Positions 5,935-13,300 of a stretch of DNA of 13,520 nucleotides are shown one piece after another. The translations under genes were made by a program, and so were the position numbers. The notes below the pieces were generated by a model that saw nothing but the letters and a program-made list of their open reading frames with translations, did not search any database and was not told where the DNA came from. The number at the start of each line of letters is the position of its first letter. Positions within the stretch are counted from its first letter, which is position 1. This DNA is from Faecalicoccus sp. Its GTDB lineage: Bacteria; Bacillota_I; Bacilli_A; Erysipelotrichales; Erysipelotrichaceae. The stretch covers positions 1-13,520 of the forward strand of contig JAGAWH010000044.1 in assembly GCA_017941505.1 (NCBI GenBank), read 5' to 3'.

Positions 5935-7017
5935 ATGAAAGAATTCTTAAAACGCAAAAACATTGAAATTTCTGCCAAGAGATACGGTATTGATGCCTTA
6001 GGTGCTATGGCTCAGGGTCTGTTCTGTTCCCTGTTAATCGGTACAATCATCAATTCGATTGGTAATCAATTTCATATTGGCTTTTTAACGCAGAGTGTTG
6101 CCACAATTGGCGGTGTCGAATATACAGTCGGCGGTCTTGCCAGTGCCATGTCCGGTCCGGCTATGGCATGCGCTATCGGCTATGCTTTACAGTGTCCTCC
6201 GCTGGTATTATTCTCTTTAATTACGGTAGGCTTTGCCTCTAACGCATTAGGTGGCGCCGGCGGTCCGTTAGCCGTTTTGATTGTTGCGATCATCGCATCT
6301 GAATTTGGTAAAGCCGTTTCCAAGGAAACAAAAGTTGATATTCTGGTTACACCACTTGTAACAATTGGAGTCGGTATCTTCCTGTCATGGTTAATTGCAC
6401 CGACACTGGGAAGTGCTGCCATGAAGGTTGGCGATATGATCATGTGGGCGACCGAACTGCAGCCATTCTTAATGGGTATCTTAGTATCGGTTATCGTTGG
6501 AATCGCACTTACACTTCCGATTTCTTCGGCAGCGATTTGCGCAGCCTTAGGTTTGACCGGTCTTGCCGGCGGAGCAGCGGTTGCGGGATGTTGTGCCCAG
6601 ATGGTTGGCTTTGCCGTGCAGTCTTTTAAAGAAAACGGATGGGGCGGTTTAATTTCCCAGGGAATCGGAACCTCTATGCTGCAGATGGGTAATATTGTAA
6701 AGAACCCGAAAATATGGATCGGTCCGATTGTGACCTCAGCCATTACCGGTCCGCTTGCCACCTGCGTATTTAAATTACAGATGAACGGTCCGGCTGTATC
6801 CAGCGGTATGGGAACCTGCGGTCTGGTTGGTCAGATCGGTGTCTATACCGGATGGGTCAACGATGTTGCCTCCGGGGCTAAAAGCGCTATTACCGCATTT
6901 GACTGGATCGGATTGATTTTAATTTCATTTGTGCTTCCTGCCATTATTTCCCCATTAGTTAACTCACTTTGCCGAAAAGCCGGCTGGGTAAAAGATGGCG
7001 ATATGAAGCTCGATTAA
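5935..7017 (+). CDS. PfoR-like membrane protein, PTS_EIIC_2 family
   Basis: Polytopic membrane protein of 360 residues resembling the PTS_EIIC_2 family (Pfam PF13303), which includes PfoR, named as a regulator of perfringolysin O in Clostridium perfringens. It is very rich in Gly, Ala, Ile and Val, with about eight to ten hydrophobic segments and typical Gly-rich turns (NALGGAGGPLAVL, LGLTGLAGGAAVAG, GMGTCGLVGQIGVYTGW). No IIA or IIB phosphotransfer domain is attached, and no PTS IIA/IIB gene is nearby. Whether members transport a sugar or act only as membrane regulators is not settled. AGGAGA precedes the ATG by 6 nt. An RpiR-family regulator and a sugar-phosphatase-like gene follow on the same strand, consistent with a role around sugar uptake or sensing. 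A terminator follows directly. Confidence 0.85.
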   Translation: MKEFLKRKNIEISAKRYGIDALGAMAQGLFCSLLIGTIINSIGNQFHIGFLTQSVATIGGVEYTVGGLASAMSGPAMACAIGYALQCPPLVLFSLITVGFASNALGGAGGPLAVLIVAIIASEFGKAVSKETKVDILVTPLVTIGVGIFLSWLIAPTLGSAAMKVGDMIMWATELQPFLMGILVSVIVGIALTLPISSAAICAALGLTGLAGGAAVAGCCAQMVGFAVQSFKENGWGGLISQGIGTSMLQMGNIVKNPKIWIGPIVTSAITGPLATCVFKLQMNGPAVSSGMGTCGLVGQIGVYTGWVNDVASGAKSAITAFDWIGLILISFVLPAIISPLVNSLCRKAGWVKDGDMKLD

Positions 7018-7023
7018 ACACAA

Positions 7024-7058
7024 AAAAGCCATTGTTCATAACGCAATGGCTTTTATTC
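7024..7058 (+). terminator. Intrinsic terminator after the PfoR-like gene
   Basis: AAAAGCCATTG (7024-7034) pairs perfectly over 11 bp with CAATGGCTTTT (7044-7054) across a 9-nt loop. TTTTATTCTT follows. The A-run on the 5' side makes it potentially active in both directions. Confidence 0.9.
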
Positions 7059-7347
7059 TTCAATTAATAGAGTGTTCAGTTCTACCGAAAGAAGATTTTC
7101 ATAGATGTATATTACCATAATTTTGAAAAAAAACACAAAAATATGACAAAATTGTTCTAATTCACGATATTTTTCTTTTGCATCCTATGTCATAATAACT
7201 CCTACTTCTTTTTTTGATGGAGACTTGAGTGGGATTTTTAAACTTTGACAAAAACAGTTGAGTAAACAATAGAAATATTCACCAAAAACATATATACATA
7301 AAGAGAAAGGATTGTATTTAAAATATTCTGAAAGGTTGGTGGCTAAT
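7055..7347. other. AT-rich intergenic region before the RpiR-family gene
   Basis: About 290 bp with no supportable gene; the one long minus-strand frame crossing it is a low-complexity shadow of the regulator. A consensus -35 TTGACA lies at 7245-7250, about 100 bp upstream of the regulator start, but the -10 is unclear (CAATAG at 7267-7272 is the best at a 16-bp spacer). TATGACA (7142-7148) and TGTCATA (7188-7194) form a distant inverted pair that could be operator half-sites. RpiR-family proteins often bind their own upstream regions. Confidence 0.4.
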
Positions 7348-8193
7348 ATGAACATATTCCAAAAAATTAAAGAAGTAAAACTTAGCGAGAGCGAAAAAGA
7401 AATTGTCAATCTTATATTCAAAGATCCTTATGCCTTTGTAGAAATGTCTGTGAAAGATATCGCTTCAATATGCTATGTCTCAAAAGCCACCATATACCGC
7501 TTATGTGATAAATTAGAGCTAAACGGCCTTTCCGATCTCAAACTTAAAATCCGAACCGGTTTTGAAGACTATGAAAAAGAAAGAGGAGAATTTGATTACA
7601 ATTTTCCTGTTTCTTGTAATGACAGTGAATGGAAAATAGCTAATGTCTTAAAGTCAGACTATGAAAAAACATTAATTTCTACTTTAAATCTTCTGGATTT
7701 TGACCAATTGAAAAAAGCAGCTAAAAGGGCCTCTCAAGCAAAGATGATTAACATCTACACTGATGCAGGAAATATCTATTTTGCGCAGAACTTTGCCTTT
7801 CAGATGATGGAAATCGGCAGGCAGGTCAATGTACCACAGGTTTCCTATATGCAAAGGCTGGCATCGGCTACAAGTGATAAAAATACTTTTTCAATTGTCA
7901 TTTCATTTGGTGGGCGGGCACTGCAAATCGAGACACTGTGCAAAATCCTCAAAGACAGAAACAGTCCGCTGCTTTTGATGTGTTCAACCGAGGCAAAACA
8001 TCTTTATCCGTATGCAGATTACCGGCTTCTTATCTCGCCTCATGAAGATCATTACCAAAAGATTTCATCATTCTCTACCCGAATCTCTATTCTTTATCTG
8101 CTCGACATGTTGTATACATGCATCTTTCGACTGGATTATAATCAAAATAAGAGGGATAAGATTGCATACTATCACAAAATGAACGAATTCTGA
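7348..8193 (+). CDS. RpiR/MurR-family transcriptional regulator
   Basis: DNA-binding regulator of 281 residues, with the family's N-terminal helix-turn-helix and C-terminal SIS (sugar isomerase) domain. Residues 1-75 carry the HTH (SVKDIASICYVSKATIYRLCDKL at 34-56). Residues about 120-265 form the SIS domain, with the phosphosugar-loop region SFGGRALQIETLCKILKDRNSPLLLM near 186-211. The family senses sugar phosphates and represses or activates sugar genes, so the PfoR-like gene upstream and the HAD phosphatase downstream are candidate targets. The start at 7348 is chosen because GGTGG lies 5 nt upstream and the protein then begins as the family does; the frame is open from an earlier TTG at 7312 with a poorly spaced site. 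TGAGAC-GGAT-GTCTCA (8191-8206) forms a small hairpin over the stop codon. Confidence 0.9.
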   Translation: MNIFQKIKEVKLSESEKEIVNLIFKDPYAFVEMSVKDIASICYVSKATIYRLCDKLELNGLSDLKLKIRTGFEDYEKERGEFDYNFPVSCNDSEWKIANVLKSDYEKTLISTLNLLDFDQLKKAAKRASQAKMINIYTDAGNIYFAQNFAFQMMEIGRQVNVPQVSYMQRLASATSDKNTFSIVISFGGRALQIETLCKILKDRNSPLLLMCSTEAKHLYPYADYRLLISPHEDHYQKISSFSTRISILYLLDMLYTCIFRLDYNQNKRDKIAYYHKMNEF

Positions 8194-8259
8194 GACGGAT
8201 GTCTCATTATAAGGTCGTATTAAACTCCGTTCAAAGAGAAATAAATCCTATCTATTCCC

Positions 8260-8289
8260 AAGACATTTCTTTTGTGAAATGTCTTTTTT
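8260..8289 (+). terminator. Intrinsic terminator after the RpiR-family gene
   Basis: AAGACATTTC (8260-8269) pairs perfectly over 10 bp with GAAATGTCTT (8276-8285) around TTTTGT, followed by more Ts. A TATACT (8289-8294) overlaps its 3' end and could be the -10 for the next gene, but no good -35 accompanies it. Confidence 0.85.
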
Positions 8290-8318
8290 ATACTGAAAAC
8301 ACCAGGAGGTAAATAATT

Positions 8319-9158
8319 ATGATTCGAGCAATCCTACTTGATATTGACGGTACTTTAACTAATGACAAAAAAGAAATCACACCTAAGACAAGAGAAGCAC
8401 TTTTAAAAGTACAAAAGCAGGGTGTTAGACTCGCCCTTGCCAGTGGTAGACCTGACCAGGGCCTTGTAAAATATGCGAAAGTTCTGGAAATGGATAAACA
8501 TAACGGCATTTTTATCTGCTACAACGGTGCAAAGGTTATGAATTGTGAGACCGGGGAGGTCTATTTTGATCAGGCCATGACTGTGGAAGAAGGTAAGGCT
8601 GTCCTTGAACATATGAAGAAATTTAAAGTATCTCCGATTGTTGCCGAGGGTGAATATATGTATACAAACGATGTTTACAGCGGTTTTCTTGAAAGAAATG
8701 GGGATCCAATCAACATTATCGAATATGAATCTCGTTCAAACGGCTATATTCTCTGCGAGAAAAGAGATCTTGTGGAATTTGCAGACTTTCCTATAAATAA
8801 GATCCTAACGGCTGGGGAACCTGATTACATGAAAGCACATTATGAACAAATGCAGGAACCTTTCAAAGATACTCTTTCCTGTATGTTCACCTCACCTGTC
8901 TACTTTGAATTCACCGCAAAGGGAATCGATAAGGCAAAAGCTATTGATACGGTATTTGGCAAACTCGGTTATGAAGCGGTAGAACTAATGGCCTTCGGAG
9001 ATGCCCAGAATGATTTGAGCATGTTGAAATATGCCGGTGTTGGAGTTGCCATGGCCAACGCCGTGGATGTGGTCAAAGATGCTGCTGACTATATTACCCT
9101 CTCCAACAATGATGACGGTATTGCCGCTGCTCTTGAAACTTATAGTGACTGGTTCTAA
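8319..9158 (+). CDS. Cof-type HAD-family sugar-phosphate phosphatase
   Basis: Cytosolic hydrolase of the HAD superfamily, subclass IIB (Cof/YidA-like), 279 residues as usual for the family. These enzymes dephosphorylate sugar phosphates and other small phosphate esters using Mg2+. Motif I is LLDIDGTLT, with nucleophile D8 and acid/base D10. Motif II is S42 in ALASGRP, motif III is probably K205 in KGIDKAKAI, and motif IV is D228 and D232 in GDAQND. The cap domain (about 85-195) sits between motifs II and III. AGGAGGT lies 8 nt before the ATG. It follows the RpiR-family regulator in the same direction, separated by a terminator, so it is probably transcribed separately or by read-through. Exact substrate unknown. 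Confidence 0.92.
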   Translation: MIRAILLDIDGTLTNDKKEITPKTREALLKVQKQGVRLALASGRPDQGLVKYAKVLEMDKHNGIFICYNGAKVMNCETGEVYFDQAMTVEEGKAVLEHMKKFKVSPIVAEGEYMYTNDVYSGFLERNGDPINIIEYESRSNGYILCEKRDLVEFADFPINKILTAGEPDYMKAHYEQMQEPFKDTLSCMFTSPVYFEFTAKGIDKAKAIDTVFGKLGYEAVELMAFGDAQNDLSMLKYAGVGVAMANAVDVVKDAADYITLSNNDDGIAAALETYSDWF

Positions 9159-9180
9159 GCACCACATCAACAAGTATCAG

Positions 9181-9213
9181 AAAGACTGTGGCTTAATCAA
9201 AGCCACAGTCTTT
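9181..9213. terminator. Hairpin between convergent genes, probable bidirectional terminator
   Basis: AAAGACTGTGGCTT (9181-9194) pairs perfectly over 14 bp with AAGCCACAGTCTTT (9200-9213) around AATCA. The flanking T-tracts are short on both strands (TTTAATCCTT and TTTCTG). It lies between the HAD gene and the oppositely oriented radical SAM gene and could end both. Confidence 0.75.
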
Positions 9214-9283
9214 AATCCTTGTACAGAGCAATGTCGTAAAAAATAGAACAGGGTCAATATCACTTCATTAAATTTTTTCTGAA

Positions 9284-10096
9284 TCAACAATTTCCGACAT
9301 ATACGTACTTCAAATACTTCCGCGCAGTTTCTGCCAATTCGTAAACGGTTTTTACCTTTGTAGCCGGTGTACTCATCTTATATGCTGGGAAATAGCGGGT
9401 TACATGTAAGACGATATCTTTATTGATTGAAGCAATCCATTTTGCCTCTTTTTCCATATCGGATGGCTCATCACTGATTCCCGGCACAATTAAAGTGGTC
9501 AATTCAACATGGCATACTTTAGCTGCTGCTTCAATATTTTGAAGCACGGTTTGAAAGTCGCCTCCCAGTTTTCGATATCCCTCATCATCAAAACACTTTA
9601 AATCGATATTGGCCGCATCGATATAAGGTAAAAGCTTGTTCCAAATGGATGGTGATACACATCCATTGGTTACTAAAACACATTTTAAGCCGGCTTCTTT
9701 TAATAACTTGGCACAATCAATAATGTATTCGTAATTGATCGACGGCTCATTATAGGTAAAGGCAATCCCGATATTATTTTCAGCTTCTTTGGCAAGCTCT
9801 ACCAATTCTTCCGGTGAATAATAATATATTCTTCCGGAATCTGTCATAGAAATATGCCAATTCTGGCAGAATGGACAGCGCATATTACAGCCAAGTCCCC
9901 CTGCTGAAAGGATGTAACTGCCCGGATAAAACCTTGCCAGCGGTTTTTTCTCAATGGGATCTAATGCCAGGGCACTGAGCTTTCCGTAATTGCGGGATTT
10001 ATTCTGTCCTTTATCATTGATTCGGATACGGCAGAAACCTGCCTGTCCTTCCTCTAAAATACAACCTCTAAAACAGATATCACATTGTATCTTCAT
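9284..10096 (-). CDS. amrS: AmmeMemoRadiSam system radical SAM enzyme
   Basis: Radical SAM enzyme of the AmmeMemoRadiSam set, 270 residues. The 4Fe-4S/SAM motif is C70-x3-C74-x2-C77 in GCNMRCPFCQNW. A second Cys group at the N-terminus (C5, C8, C12, C22) has the form CxxCxxxC...GxCxIR and is characteristic of AmrS and related activase-like proteins. Later motifs are AFTYNEPSINYEY, VTNGCVSP, NIDLKCFDD and LIVPGISDE. It ends at YVYVGNC; from memory some AmrS proteins carry a further Cys-rich segment there, so this may be the short form. The start overlaps the end of the Memo-AMMECR1 gene by 17 nt, implying coupled expression. The reaction is not established; modification of a protein or small molecule together with Memo and AMMECR1 is inferred. 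Confidence 0.92.
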   Translation of the reverse strand: MKIQCDICFRGCILEEGQAGFCRIRINDKGQNKSRNYGKLSALALDPIEKKPLARFYPGSYILSAGGLGCNMRCPFCQNWHISMTDSGRIYYYSPEELVELAKEAENNIGIAFTYNEPSINYEYIIDCAKLLKEAGLKCVLVTNGCVSPSIWNKLLPYIDAANIDLKCFDDEGYRKLGGDFQTVLQNIEAAAKVCHVELTTLIVPGISDEPSDMEKEAKWIASINKDIVLHVTRYFPAYKMSTPATKVKTVYELAETARKYLKYVYVGNC

Positions 10097-11393
10097 GACG
10101 GATCACCGTAAACCGTTCTATTTCAATATCATCCTCATCCATAATTCCCGCTTTAGACATCGCAATGGAAATCTGATGGTCAACACTTTCTACCCCTTCC
10201 AAGTCCGGCAGTAACAGTCCTCTTCGACCATAGGAATCACTCACAATGATTCCGTACTTTTTAATATCCAGTTCAGACTTATCCTGAATCGGTTCCGGTT
10301 CGCTTAGAACATCCACACTGATTTCCAAATCCGGCAGTTCTCTTTCAGTAACAGGATAAAACCTCGGATCTCTTGAGGAAGCTGCGATCGCATTGGATAT
10401 GACTTCTGCTGCCACACTTGATTTAGTCGGTAAAAAGGTTCCGATACATCCTCTTAAGGCATGATGTTTATGAATCGATACAAAGGCTCCAGCCTGATAT
10501 AATTTCAAATCCTCCGGTCCGTTGTATTCCGGTATTCTTTCTTTTTTTACATACCGCTCAATGGTATCTTTTGCCAATTGTACGTAAGGGTCATGGCAGG
10601 CATATGTGCATATTCCGTAGGCAACACCGAAAGTATCTTCAAAGGATAATCTTTTCGGAACAAAACTGTACTTCTTTAAAATTCCGGATAATACGGTAAA
10701 GGATCGATGACCGCACTCTCCTGCCTGATTACATAAGCGGTTGGAAAATTCAGTCAACTGTTCAAATTTACCGCTTCCCATCACATCCATGATTCTTTGG
10801 TTGTATTCTTCGCTTTCCGGACGGTATCCATAAGGGCCTGTTGCCTTGGAGTAATGAGCCAGGTCCCCACTTGCCACAATCACAGCTTTTCTTCCGGCAT
10901 TCGCAATGGCCTTTTCCAGGATTTCTCCAAATTCAACATGTTTCTGTAAGGTCAGACCGTTATACGAAAGACCGATGCGAACGATAGGAACAGGCTCCAT
11001 ATACTGTTCGATAAAGTACAAAGGCACCATGGTTCCGTGATCCAATTCCATCTGATCAGGATAATCGCTTCCTGCCGGAAACTTCATCTTTTTACATAAG
11101 TGGTCAATTTCATCAACTAACCGTCCATCAATGGTTTCATGGAAGGATACATTCGGTGCCCGAAAGCGTCCGAAATCTCCTTCCATTTTTCCTGCCGGGG
11201 TTACCTGGAACCAATCCCGGTAAAACTCTGCATGTGGCGATAATATAACCAATACATCCGGATTCCATGCAGCCACCTGTCTTGCGGCTATATGATAACA
11301 ATCGATGGTTTCCTGTACAGCTTTTTCTTCGCCCTTTCCTACATCCGGTATGATAATCGGCGGATGTGGTACCATTACAGCTCCTAAAATCAT
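10080..11393 (-). CDS. Memo-AMMECR1 fusion (AmmeMemoRadiSam system proteins B and A)
   Basis: A 437-residue fusion of two conserved proteins. Residues 1-262 are a Memo domain, related to class III extradiol dioxygenases (LigB fold): VPHPPIIIP with H10, LSPHAE with H54, LDHGTMVPL with H119, SGDLAH with H180, and GECGH with C227. These are the likely metal-site residues by analogy with human MEMO1, which uses His and Cys ligands. Residues about 268-437 are an AMMECR1 domain with the signature LRGCIG (313-318), followed by AASSRDPRF and the EISVDVLS segment. The start at 11393 has AGAGGAG 10 nt upstream (11404-11410). The next gene (amrS) overlaps its 3' end. Family members are found from archaea to humans; the biochemical role of the bacterial set is unclear. 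Confidence 0.94.
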   Translation of the reverse strand: MILGAVMVPHPPIIIPDVGKGEEKAVQETIDCYHIAARQVAAWNPDVLVILSPHAEFYRDWFQVTPAGKMEGDFGRFRAPNVSFHETIDGRLVDEIDHLCKKMKFPAGSDYPDQMELDHGTMVPLYFIEQYMEPVPIVRIGLSYNGLTLQKHVEFGEILEKAIANAGRKAVIVASGDLAHYSKATGPYGYRPESEEYNQRIMDVMGSGKFEQLTEFSNRLCNQAGECGHRSFTVLSGILKKYSFVPKRLSFEDTFGVAYGICTYACHDPYVQLAKDTIERYVKKERIPEYNGPEDLKLYQAGAFVSIHKHHALRGCIGTFLPTKSSVAAEVISNAIAASSRDPRFYPVTERELPDLEISVDVLSEPEPIQDKSELDIKKYGIIVSDSYGRRGLLLPDLEGVESVDHQISIAMSKAGIMDEDDIEIERFTVIRHEDTM

Positions 11394-11435
11394 ATATCAT
11401 TCACTCCTCTCTATCGAATCGTATTTTCTATCTTT

Positions 11436-11441
11436 ATTATA
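11436..11441 (-). promoter_or_regulatory. Likely -10 element for the Memo-AMMECR1/amrS operon
   Basis: A perfect TATAAT is read on the minus strand about 45 bp upstream of the start codon. The base composition around it is very AT-rich, but no recognisable -35 stands 16-18 bp upstream (ACAAAT is at the expected place). Confidence 0.45.
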
Positions 11442-11472
11442 ATAAAATTCTGAAAATGATTTGTTATAACTA

Positions 11473-11501
11473 TTCAAGAAATAATTAAAAACCGATATAA
11501 T
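11473..11501 (+). promoter_or_regulatory. Promoter of the first secreted paralog
   Basis: TTCAAG (11473-11478) and TATAAT (11496-11501) are separated by 17 bp. The second paralog has an almost matching arrangement (TTCAAA, 17 bp, TATAAT at 12143-12171), which supports both. Confidence 0.6.
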
Positions 11502-11536
11502 GTATTTAACAATTACTGAACAAAAGGAGAAATCAT

Positions 11537-12100
11537 ATGAAAAAACTTACTCAACTGTTTTTGTGTTTGATGATGGCACTTGGTATGTGCTTGATTTCAA
11601 CACAGAGCGTTTCCGCTAAAGTAGATGTGAATCTCATATCTCATGAAGTTCTGCTGACCGATGAAGACCAGAACGGCGACTACAAGGAATATCTAATTAT
11701 TTACTACTCTAAGTCCGATGATCTTTTAAGAGCTGTTCAAGATGAATGTGTATTCGTAAAAGGGAGCGGTTATAACAAACAGAAGTTAGAGGATAAAGGA
11801 GCTGAAATCATCGAATCCGTTTATCCTGGATTTAAGGATTATTCCTTCGGAAGCTGGGAAGTCATCGAAGAAGAAGAAACCGTTTCTCTTGTCATTCTGT
11901 TTAACGACCTGACAAATGCCAAAAACCTCCGTCAGATGTATGAAGATGAATTAATCATTCCGGAAGATAAAAACGATGATGGTTCCAGAGGCGTCGATGC
12001 TCCTTACTTTATCAAATCCATTGAAAAGAACGGTGGAAAGAAATTGTCATTAATCGAATATGACAAAGCAGGCGTTCACTTCAGCGATAAAGTTAAATAA
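11537..12100 (+). CDS. Secreted protein with one copy of a ~150-residue domain, unknown function
   Basis: Not recognised. The 187-residue protein starts with a clear Sec signal peptide (MKKLTQ, hydrophobic core to about 24, cleavage probably after SVSA-27). It has no lipobox and no wall anchor. The mature part is one acidic domain (about 36-181) with beta-type segments YLIIYY and VSLVILF, a YPGFKDYSFGSW motif and DLTNAKNLRQMY. Two Asp-rich loops, TDEDQNGDYKEY (41-52) and EDKNDDGSRGVDAPYF (143-158), have the D-x-D/N-x-N/D-G pattern of Ca2+-binding loops. C71 is unpaired in the mature chain. AAGGAG precedes the start. The downstream gene encodes the same domain twice. Distant kinship to small secreted or lipoprotein families such as DUF1307/YehR is possible but not shown. 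Confidence 0.85.
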   Translation: MKKLTQLFLCLMMALGMCLISTQSVSAKVDVNLISHEVLLTDEDQNGDYKEYLIIYYSKSDDLLRAVQDECVFVKGSGYNKQKLEDKGAEIIESVYPGFKDYSFGSWEVIEEEETVSLVILFNDLTNAKNLRQMYEDELIIPEDKNDDGSRGVDAPYFIKSIEKNGGKKLSLIEYDKAGVHFSDKVK

Positions 12101-12106
12101 TGTCTG

Positions 12107-12128
12107 AAAGCCCTTCGGGGCTTTTTTT
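12107..12128 (+). terminator. UUCG-loop intrinsic terminator after the first paralog
   Basis: AAAGCCC-TTCG-GGGCTTT followed by a T run (12122-12128) is a classical strong terminator. It starts 6 nt after the stop codon and separates the two paralogs. Confidence 0.95.
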
Positions 12129-12142
12129 GTTGCGTATTGTAT

Positions 12143-12171
12143 TTCAAATTATTGTTAAAACCATGTATAAT
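12143..12171 (+). promoter_or_regulatory. Promoter of the second secreted paralog
   Basis: TTCAAA (12143-12148) and TATAAT (12166-12171) are separated by 17 bp. It lies directly after the terminator of the first paralog and about 35 bp before the start, mirroring the first paralog's promoter. Confidence 0.65.
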
Positions 12172-12204
12172 TTACTTAGCAGCAATACGACAAGGAGAAA
12201 CATC

Positions 12205-13269
12205 ATGAAAAAACTTACACAATTTTTACTATGCATTGGTCTGATGTTAGGACTGTGCACGTTCACATCATTTACCGTATCCGCCAAAGACAATATTGGC
12301 TATGAAGTTCTATTAACGGATGAAGATACGGAAGATGGCGACTACAAAGAATATCTGATCATTTATTATAACGAATCTAACGATCTGTTGACTGCCATCC
12401 AGGATGAAACTGTATTCGTAAAGGCAAATGGCTACGACAAACAGATGTTAGATAACAATGGTCCTGATATCATCGAACAGGTATATCCGGGATTTAAGGA
12501 CTATACGTTCGGAAGCTGGAAAACGGTAGATGAAACAGATACTGTGTCTTTTATCATTTTATTTGAGGATTTAACAAATGCGAAAAACCTTCGTCAGATG
12601 TACGATGCTGAGCTGATTATTCCGGAAGATAAAGATGATGATGGATCACGCGGAGTAGATGCTCCTTACTTCATTAAGTCCATCGAAAAGAACGGTGGTA
12701 AAAAATTATCTTCTTCTGAGATCAAAGATGCAGGTCTTCATATTCAGGAAGCAGGAAAATCTTCTTCAACAACCGATAATAAAACAACTACTACTTCTTC
12801 TGAGAAAATCGTAAACGAAGTTTTATTAACAGATGAAGATAAAGATGGCGATTATAAAGAATACCTTGTGATTTATTATTCCGATAAAGACAACCGTCTC
12901 CATGCGATTCAGGATGAATCCGTATTTGTAAAGGCAAACGGATATGACAGACAGATGTTAGAAGATAACGGAGCCGATATCATCGAACAGGTATATCCTG
13001 GATTTAAAGATTATTCCTTCGGAAGCTGGAAAGTAGAAGAAGATGCTGATACCGTTTCCATCATTATTCTTTTCAATGATTTGACAGACGCAAAGAATCT
13101 TCGTCAGATGTATGACGACAAATTAATCATTCCGGAAGACAAAAACGATGATGGATCTAAGGGTGTAGATGCTCCTTACTTCATCGATTCCATTAAAGAC
13201 GGCGGCGGAAAAGTTATTGCCGAATCCGATGTTGCCGGAACCAAGATTCACATTCAGGATATTAAATAA
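12205..13269 (+). CDS. Secreted protein with two copies of the ~150-residue domain, unknown function
   Basis: Not recognised; paralog of the preceding gene. The start at 12205 is chosen because AAGGAGA lies at 12192-12198 and the product then begins MKKLTQFLLC, like the first paralog; the frame is open from 12100, but that would place the terminator and promoter inside the gene. The 354-residue protein has a signal peptide ending near VSA-27, domain A at about 33-182, a Ser/Thr/Lys linker at about 183-201 and domain B at about 203-352. Domain B repeats domain A at an exact 170-residue offset, sharing QDE-x-VFVKANGYD, DNG-x-DIIEQVYPGFKDY and NLRQMYD. All four Asp-rich DxDxDG-like loops are kept. 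It lacks any wall-anchor motif, so release or non-covalent wall association is inferred. Confidence 0.87.
   Translation: MKKLTQFLLCIGLMLGLCTFTSFTVSAKDNIGYEVLLTDEDTEDGDYKEYLIIYYNESNDLLTAIQDETVFVKANGYDKQMLDNNGPDIIEQVYPGFKDYTFGSWKTVDETDTVSFIILFEDLTNAKNLRQMYDAELIIPEDKDDDGSRGVDAPYFIKSIEKNGGKKLSSSEIKDAGLHIQEAGKSSSTTDNKTTTTSSEKIVNEVLLTDEDKDGDYKEYLVIYYSDKDNRLHAIQDESVFVKANGYDRQMLEDNGADIIEQVYPGFKDYSFGSWKVEEDADTVSIIILFNDLTDAKNLRQMYDDKLIIPEDKNDDGSKGVDAPYFIDSIKDGGGKVIAESDVAGTKIHIQDIK
12301..13259 (+). repeat. Internal tandem domain duplication, 510-bp period
   Basis: The coding segments of domain A (about 12301-12750) and domain B (about 12811-13260) are homologous with an offset of 510 bp (170 codons). 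Stretches such as ATCATCGAACAGGTATATCC are identical, and many other differences are synonymous. The first paralog (11537-12100) carries a third, more divergent copy. Confidence 0.85.
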
Positions 13270-13271
13270 TG

Positions 13272-13295
13272 AAAAGTCCTTCGGGACTTTTTTTT
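13272..13295 (+). terminator. UUCG-loop intrinsic terminator after the second paralog
   Basis: AAAAGTCC-TTCG-GGACTTTT followed by Ts up to 13295, starting 3 nt after the stop codon. The A-run on the left arm could also help end the oppositely oriented gene at 13301. Confidence 0.93.
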
Positions 13296-13300
13296 ATCTA

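Noticed and set aside
6180..6761. Minus-strand frame of 193 codons inside the PfoR-like gene
   Set aside because: It lies wholly antisense to a well-supported membrane protein gene; its Pro/Ala/Thr-rich product is what antisense of Gly/Ala-rich codons gives.
7142..7194. TATGACA/TGTCATA pair as a defined operator for the RpiR-family regulator
   Set aside because: The 7-bp arms are 39 bp apart in AT-rich DNA and could arise by chance; kept only as a remark in the intergenic entry.
7185..7421. Minus-strand 78-codon frame upstream of the RpiR-family gene
   Set aside because: It is AT-rich and low complexity, has no ribosome binding site, and overlaps the regulator's HTH coding region on the opposite strand.
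12100..12204. 35-codon N-terminal extension of the second secreted paralog
   Set aside because: It would run through the first paralog's terminator and the gene's own promoter. The start at 12205 has an AAGGAGA site and yields a signal peptide like that of the first paralog.
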